From Catellatospora vulcania (lineage in GTDB: Bacteria > Actinomycetota > Actinomycetes > Mycobacteriales > Micromonosporaceae): a DNA stretch of 64,000 nt. Where the stretch lies: positions 62,001-126,000 of the forward strand of contig NZ_WARX01000001.1 in assembly GCF_009720385.1 (NCBI RefSeq), given 5' to 3'. Position 1 is the stretch's first letter, and every line of letters starts with the position of its first letter. Below are positions 60,474-64,000 of this stretch, piece after piece. The notes under the pieces were generated by a model. The model saw nothing but the letters and a program-made list of their open reading frames with translations, was not told the origin of the DNA and did not search any database. Position numbers and translations under genes: made by a program.

Positions 60474-61445
60474 TCATGTCCGGGCCTCCTCGTCGGCCAG
60501 GCTGGGGGTGGCTGCTTGGCCGGTGAGCTTGCGGAAGACGTCGTCGAGGCTGGCCCGGTGGATGCCGATGTCGACCGGCTCGATCCCGGCCGCGTCGAGC
60601 CGGCGCACCAGCTCGACCAGCGCCTGCGCGCCGGACACGACCGGAGCCTGGACCAGGTGCTGGTCCAGGAAGACCACGGCCTGGCCGCCGCAGACGCGGT
60701 TCAGGATGTCCTCGGCGACCTGGGTCTCGGCCCGGTTGCCCAGCACGACCTGCAGCCGCTCGCCGCCGATCTGCCGGGTGAGCTGCTCCGGTGTGCCGCG
60801 GGCGAGCACGTGGCCGCGGTCGAGCACCACGATCTGGTCGGCGAGTTCGTCCGCCTCCTCCAGGCGCCGGGTGGCCAGCAGCAGGGTCGTGCCGTCGCGC
60901 ACCCGCTCGCTGATCACGTCCCAGATGCCCAGCCGGCTGCGTTGGTCCAGCCCCGCGGTGGGCTCGTCCAGCAGGACCACGGCGGGCGCGGCCACCAGCG
61001 CGCCGGCCAGGTCGAGCCGGCGGCGCATACCGGCGGGGTAGCAGCGGGCCGGCCGGTGGGCGGCCTCGCTCAGGTGGAACCGTTCCAGCAGCTCCTCGGC
61101 CCGGCTCCGGGCCCGGCGGCGGCCCAGCCGGTGCAGCCTGCCGAGCTGCTCCAGGTTCTCGAAGCCGGTGAGGAAGTCGTCCACGGCCGGGCGCTGCCCG
61201 CATACCCCGATGTCCTGGCGGGCCCAGCGCGGGTGGGTCAGCACGTCGACGCCGTTGACCAGGCAGCTGCCCGCGTCCGGGCGCAGCAGCGTGGCCACGA
61301 TGCGCACCGCGGTGGACTTGCCGGCCCGGTCAGGCCCGAGCAGCCCCAGCACGGTGCCCTCCGGCACGCTCAGGGACAGCCCGGCCAGCGCGGTCGCCGA
61401 GCCGTACCGCTTGACCAGACCTTCCGCGACGATCGCAGCGGCCAT
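60474..61445 (-). CDS. DrrA-like ABC ATPase with degenerate motifs
   Basis: The 323-residue protein follows the DrrA plan, with a C-terminal domain after about residue 215. Walker A is GPDRAGKST (Lys43) where GPNGAGKST is usual. The signature reads YPAGM (136-140) in place of YSGGM, and the switch residue is Arg193 where Gln or His is usual. Walker B LLDEPTAGLD and the Q-loop Gln84 are normal. ATPase activity may be weak, or it may work with another ATPase. ATG at 61445 follows a TACCGT box by 6 nt; a GTG two codons earlier lies in the spacer. Confidence 0.85.
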   Translation of the reverse strand: MAAAIVAEGLVKRYGSATALAGLSLSVPEGTVLGLLGPDRAGKSTAVRIVATLLRPDAGSCLVNGVDVLTHPRWARQDIGVCGQRPAVDDFLTGFENLEQLGRLHRLGRRRARSRAEELLERFHLSEAAHRPARCYPAGMRRRLDLAGALVAAPAVVLLDEPTAGLDQRSRLGIWDVISERVRDGTTLLLATRRLEEADELADQIVVLDRGHVLARGTPEQLTRQIGGERLQVVLGNRAETQVAEDILNRVCGGQAVVFLDQHLVQAPVVSGAQALVELVRRLDAAGIEPVDIGIHRASLDDVFRKLTGQAATPSLADEEART

Positions 61446-61451
61446 GGACAC

Positions 61452-61457
61452 ACGGTA
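61452..61457 (-). promoter_or_regulatory. -10 box of likely leaderless ABC promoter
   Basis: On the minus strand TACCGT lies 6 nt before the ATG at 61445. Confidence 0.55.
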
Positions 61458-61493
61458 GTCACGGGGTGGGCCCCGCGCGCCGGATCCGCCCTT

Positions 61494-61880
61494 TTACCGG
61501 GTCGCGACCAGTTCGGCCTCGTAGCCCTGCTCGTCCTCCAGGTAGGCCGCGTAGCTGTCCGGGCCGCCCGCGTGCGGGTGCCGGTCGGCGAACAGCAGCC
61601 GCCAGCCGTGCTCGCCCGCCGCCGCGACCAGCCGGTCCACGTCCGCGGGCGAGCCCGCGTGCAGCGCCAGGTGGTTCAGCCCGGGGGCACGCCGCTCGTG
61701 CCGCCCGCCGACCAGGTCCGGCGAGCTCTCGAAGACCACGTACGCGGTGCCGTGCCGCCAGGAGACGCCGTGCGCCCAGCGCTGGTGCTCTTCCCAGCCC
61801 AGCTCGGTCAGCAGCCAGCCCCAGGAACGTTTGGTCGCCGCCAGGTCGGGCACCCACACCTCGACATGGTGCAGGCTCAC
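61494..61880 (-). CDS. VOC-family (glyoxalase-like) protein
   Basis: The 128-residue protein shows LHHVEVWVPDLAATKRSWGWLL and LNHLALHAGSPADVDRLV as the starts of its two vicinal-oxygen-chelate halves, with AELVATR as the last strand containing the usual Glu. Two His and one or two Glu can form a metal site. Its GTG overlaps the stop of the cobalamin adenosyltransferase gene (GTGA), which argues for coupled translation. Substrate unknown. Confidence 0.8.
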   Translation of the reverse strand: MSLHHVEVWVPDLAATKRSWGWLLTELGWEEHQRWAHGVSWRHGTAYVVFESSPDLVGGRHERRAPGLNHLALHAGSPADVDRLVAAAGEHGWRLLFADRHPHAGGPDSYAAYLEDEQGYEAELVATR

Positions 61881-62455
61881 CGGTTGGCCCCGGGCACCCA
61901 CTTCACGTCCGCCGCGCCATCGGAATTGGCGACTCTTCCGAGGATGAACAGCAGATCGGAGAGCCTGTTGAGATACTGTGCGGGCAGCGGGCCGGAGCGC
62001 TCCGCGTCCACGCTCAGCAGCGCGAACGCCGAACGTTCCGCGCGCCGGGCGGTGGTGCGCGCGACGTGCAGCAGGGCCGCCCCCGGCGAACCCCCCGGCA
62101 GGATAAAAGAATCCAGCTTGGCCAGTCGCGCGTTGAACTCGTCGCACCAGCCCTCCAGGCGGGTGACGTAGTCCTGCGTGACGCGCAGCGGCGGGTACTT
62201 CGGATCGGGGGTGATCGGGTTGCACAGGTCGGCGCCCACGTCGAACAGATCGTTCTGGATGAGGGTCAGCACATTGCGCACATCATCAGCTAGGTTGCCC
62301 AGAGCGAGCGCCACACCCAGTGCGGCGTTGCACTCGTCCACATCGGCGTACGCGGTGATGCGCGGATCGGTCTTGTCCACACGCTCGCCGTTGCCGAGCG
62401 CAGTGGTGCCGGCGTCGCCGGTCCTGGTGTAGATGCGGGTGAGGTGAACAGCCAT
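61877..62455 (-). CDS. PduO-type ATP:cob(I)alamin adenosyltransferase
   Basis: The 192-residue protein makes adenosylcobalamin from cob(I)alamin and [21 protein letters not shown] is the N-terminal ATP site, [10 protein letters not shown] and [25 protein letters not shown] follow, and the [14 protein letters not shown] end is typical. No other cobalamin gene is near. The ATG follows TAGGCT by 7 nt and is divergent from murA, with start codons 95 bp apart. Confidence 0.92.
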   Translation of the reverse strand: MAVHLTRIYTRTGDAGTTALGNGERVDKTDPRITAYADVDECNAALGVALALGNLADDVRNVLTLIQNDLFDVGADLCNPITPDPKYPPLRVTQDYVTRLEGWCDEFNARLAKLDSFILPGGSPGAALLHVARTTARRAERSAFALLSVDAERSGPLPAQYLNRLSDLLFILGRVANSDGAADVKWVPGANR

Positions 62456-62462
62456 GACAGCG

Positions 62463-62468
62463 AGCCTA
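62463..62468 (-). promoter_or_regulatory. -10 box of likely leaderless adenosyltransferase promoter
   Basis: On the minus strand TAGGCT lies 7 nt before the ATG at 62455. Confidence 0.6.
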
Positions 62469-62536
62469 ATGGTGGCCGACGGTGGTGACTCCGTCGGCGC
62501 GTTGCTGGCGGACGCCCGGATGGGGGGTCCGGCTTC

Positions 62537-62542
62537 TACGAT
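62537..62542 (+). promoter_or_regulatory. -10 box of likely leaderless murA promoter
   Basis: TACGAT lies 7 nt before the GTG at 62550. The in-frame ATG at 62541 overlaps the box. Confidence 0.6.
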
Positions 62543-62549
62543 GGCCGAC

Positions 62550-63830
62550 GTGGATGTGATCCGGGTCAAGGGCGGCGTACGGCTGGCCGGCGAGGTCGGC
62601 GTGGTCGGCGCGAAGAACAGCGCGCTCAAGCTGATGGCGGCGGCGTTGCTGGCCGAAGGCGAGAGCGTCATCACGAACGTGCCGCGCATCACCGACATCG
62701 CGCTGATGGGGGAGGTGCTACGGCGGCTGGGCGCGGACGTCTTCTTCGAAGACGACCGGGTGCGCATCGACGTGCCCGCGAAACTGCACCCCGAGGCCGA
62801 CTACGAGCTGGTGCGCCGGCTGCGGGCGTCGATCTGCGTGCTCGGGCCGCTGCTCGCGCGCTGCGGCAAGGTGCGGGTGGCGCATCCGGGCGGCGACGCG
62901 ATCGGCTCGCGCGGGCTGGACATGCACGTGTCCGGTCTGGCGAAGATGGGCGCGGACATCAGCGGCGAGCACGGCTTCGTCGTCGCCGAGGCCCCGTCGG
63001 GCCTGCACGGCGCGAAGATCAGCCTGGACTTCCCCAGCGTCGGCGCGACCGAGAACCTGCTGATGGCTGCGGTGCTGGCCCGTGGCACCACGGTGATCGA
63101 CAACGTGGCGCGCGAGCCGGAGATCGTCGACATCTGCCAGATGCTGACCGCGATGGGCGCGCGTATCGAGGGGGCCGGCACCTCCGAGCTGACCGTGCAC
63201 GGCGTGAGCCAGCTCCAGCCCGTCGAGCACGCCACCATCGGCGACCGCATCGTGGCCGGCACCTGGGCCTTCGGCGCCGCGATGACCCGCGGTGACGTGA
63301 CCGTGCGCGGCATCGACCCGCGCTGCCTGGAGATCGCGCTGGACAAGATCCAGCAGGCGGGCGGCGACGTCGACTACGGCCCCGACTGGTTCCGGGTGCG
63401 CCAGGCCGACCGGGCCACCGCGGTGGACGTGCGCACGCTGCCCTTCCCGGGTTTCGCCACCGACCTGCTGCCGATGGCCATCGGCATGGCCGCGGTGGCC
63501 GACGGCGTCTCGCTGATCACGGAGAACATCTTCGACGGGCGGTTCATGTTCGCCGAGGAGCTCAAGCGGCTCGGCGCCGACATCCGCATCGAGGGCCACC
63601 ACGCGATGGTCCGCGGCCGGGACAGGCTGTCCAGCGCGGAGGTCACCGCCAGCGACATCCGCGCCGGAGCCGGCCTGGTCATCGCGGGCCTGTGCGGCGA
63701 CGGCGTCACCACCGTCCGCGCCGTCCACCACATCGACCGCGGCTACCCCGACTTCGCCCGCGACCTGCGCGCCCTCGGCGTCCAAGTCGAACGCGCCGAA
63801 ACCCCCGCCGACCCCGAATACGGCTTCTGA
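62550..63830 (+). CDS. murA: UDP-N-acetylglucosamine 1-carboxyvinyltransferase MurA (Asp active-site form)
   Basis: The 426-residue enzyme transfers enolpyruvate from PEP to UDP-GlcNAc, the first committed step of peptidoglycan synthesis. The N-terminal [16 protein letters not shown] and the [16 protein letters not shown] block are conserved. The active-site loop reads PGGDAIG with Asp116 where most bacteria have the fosfomycin-reactive Cys; mycobacterial MurA has the same change. The GTG start follows a -10 box by 7 nt. A 64-bp palindrome lies 51 bp after its stop. Confidence 0.96.
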   Translation: MDVIRVKGGVRLAGEVGVVGAKNSALKLMAAALLAEGESVITNVPRITDIALMGEVLRRLGADVFFEDDRVRIDVPAKLHPEADYELVRRLRASICVLGPLLARCGKVRVAHPGGDAIGSRGLDMHVSGLAKMGADISGEHGFVVAEAPSGLHGAKISLDFPSVGATENLLMAAVLARGTTVIDNVAREPEIVDICQMLTAMGARIEGAGTSELTVHGVSQLQPVEHATIGDRIVAGTWAFGAAMTRGDVTVRGIDPRCLEIALDKIQQAGGDVDYGPDWFRVRQADRATAVDVRTLPFPGFATDLLPMAIGMAAVADGVSLITENIFDGRFMFAEELKRLGADIRIEGHHAMVRGRDRLSSAEVTASDIRAGAGLVIAGLCGDGVTTVRAVHHIDRGYPDFARDLRALGVQVERAETPADPEYGF

Positions 63831-63881
63831 CCCACCCGCCACCCCGCCACCCCCCGCCGGGCCGTCGCGCCGCGTCGCGTC

Positions 63882-63945
63882 GCGCAACTCTGAAGGACTT
63901 GCGGCCTCAGGACGTCCTGAGGCCGCAAGTCCTTCAGAGTTGCGC
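63882..63945. repeat. Perfect 64-bp palindrome without loop, family G, copy G1
   Basis: Two 32-bp arms are exact complements and meet at CAGGAC/GTCCTG without spacer. The first arm begins GCGCAACTCTGAAGGACTTG. The bases just outside no longer pair, so the palindrome is exactly 64 bp. It can act as a terminator for murA in either direction or extrude as a cruciform. The remaining bases to the window edge show nothing. Confidence 0.95.
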
Positions 63946-64000
63946 AGCGCCGGGCGGGCCGACGACGGCCGGGCCGTGGTCGGCCGTGGTGGTGGGACCG

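Overview
The window is GC-rich chromosomal DNA from an actinobacterium, most likely a member of the Micromonosporaceae. This is an inference from three things: codon use, frequent GTG/TTG starts, and the gene order argS-lysA-hom-thrC / thrB-rho / rpmE-prfA / prmC-sua5-atp. The genus cannot be fixed from the sequence alone. No insertion sequence, prophage, CRISPR array or rRNA operon is visible.

Layout. 1-16 kb is accessory metabolism and secretion: a HAD phosphatase end, an amidohydrolase, secreted and beta-helix lipoproteins, a sugar epimerase, a TrmB/LuxR-type regulator facing a 1400-residue subtilisin with a C-terminal propeller, and a sugar-acid module (IlvD/Edd dehydratase facing an FAH-family enzyme and a serine hydrolase). 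16-23.9 kb holds murB, a VOC protein, an acyltransferase, an MFS pump with a small upstream ORF, a lower-GC hypothetical gene, tRNA-Arg(CCG), an LPVTG surface protein and a DUF305/DUF3105 pair. 24-36 kb holds argS, lysA, hom, thrC, thrB and rho, interrupted by an MFS gene, an SPFH/ribbon-helix-helix pair and a small membrane protein. 36-42.5 kb carries a very large phosphodiester glycosidase/metallophosphatase fusion, a Uma2 nuclease and a T4-like RNA repair pair (polynucleotide kinase-phosphatase plus Rnl1-type RNA ligase). 42.6-49.2 kb is translation and envelope housekeeping (rpmE, prfA, an ABC-2 exporter, prmC, sua5, a low-molecular-weight phosphatase). 49.3-59.5 kb is the ATP synthase locus (atpI, atpZ, atpBEFHAGD, a LytR-CpsA-Psr gene, then atpC and a DUF2550 gene). 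59.5-64 kb holds a second ABC exporter, a VOC protein, a PduO-type cobalamin adenosyltransferase and murA.

Two genome-scale patterns run across all regions. First, the gaps between genes are populated by short palindromic elements, 14 in all, falling into several sequence families (called A to G here). Families A, B and C have multiple copies with conserved asymmetric loops, so they are dispersed elements and not only terminators. One is a perfect 64-bp palindrome without a loop. Second, about a dozen genes start 6-8 nt after a TANNNT -10 box and lack a Shine-Dalgarno sequence, which points to leaderless transcripts and resolves several start codons.

The most interesting candidates are the chromosomal RNA repair cassette, the repeat families, the detached and shortened atpC, the degenerate ABC ATPase, the glycosidase-phosphatase fusion with an operator-like inverted repeat, and two short upstream ORFs coupled by GTGA overlaps to their downstream genes.
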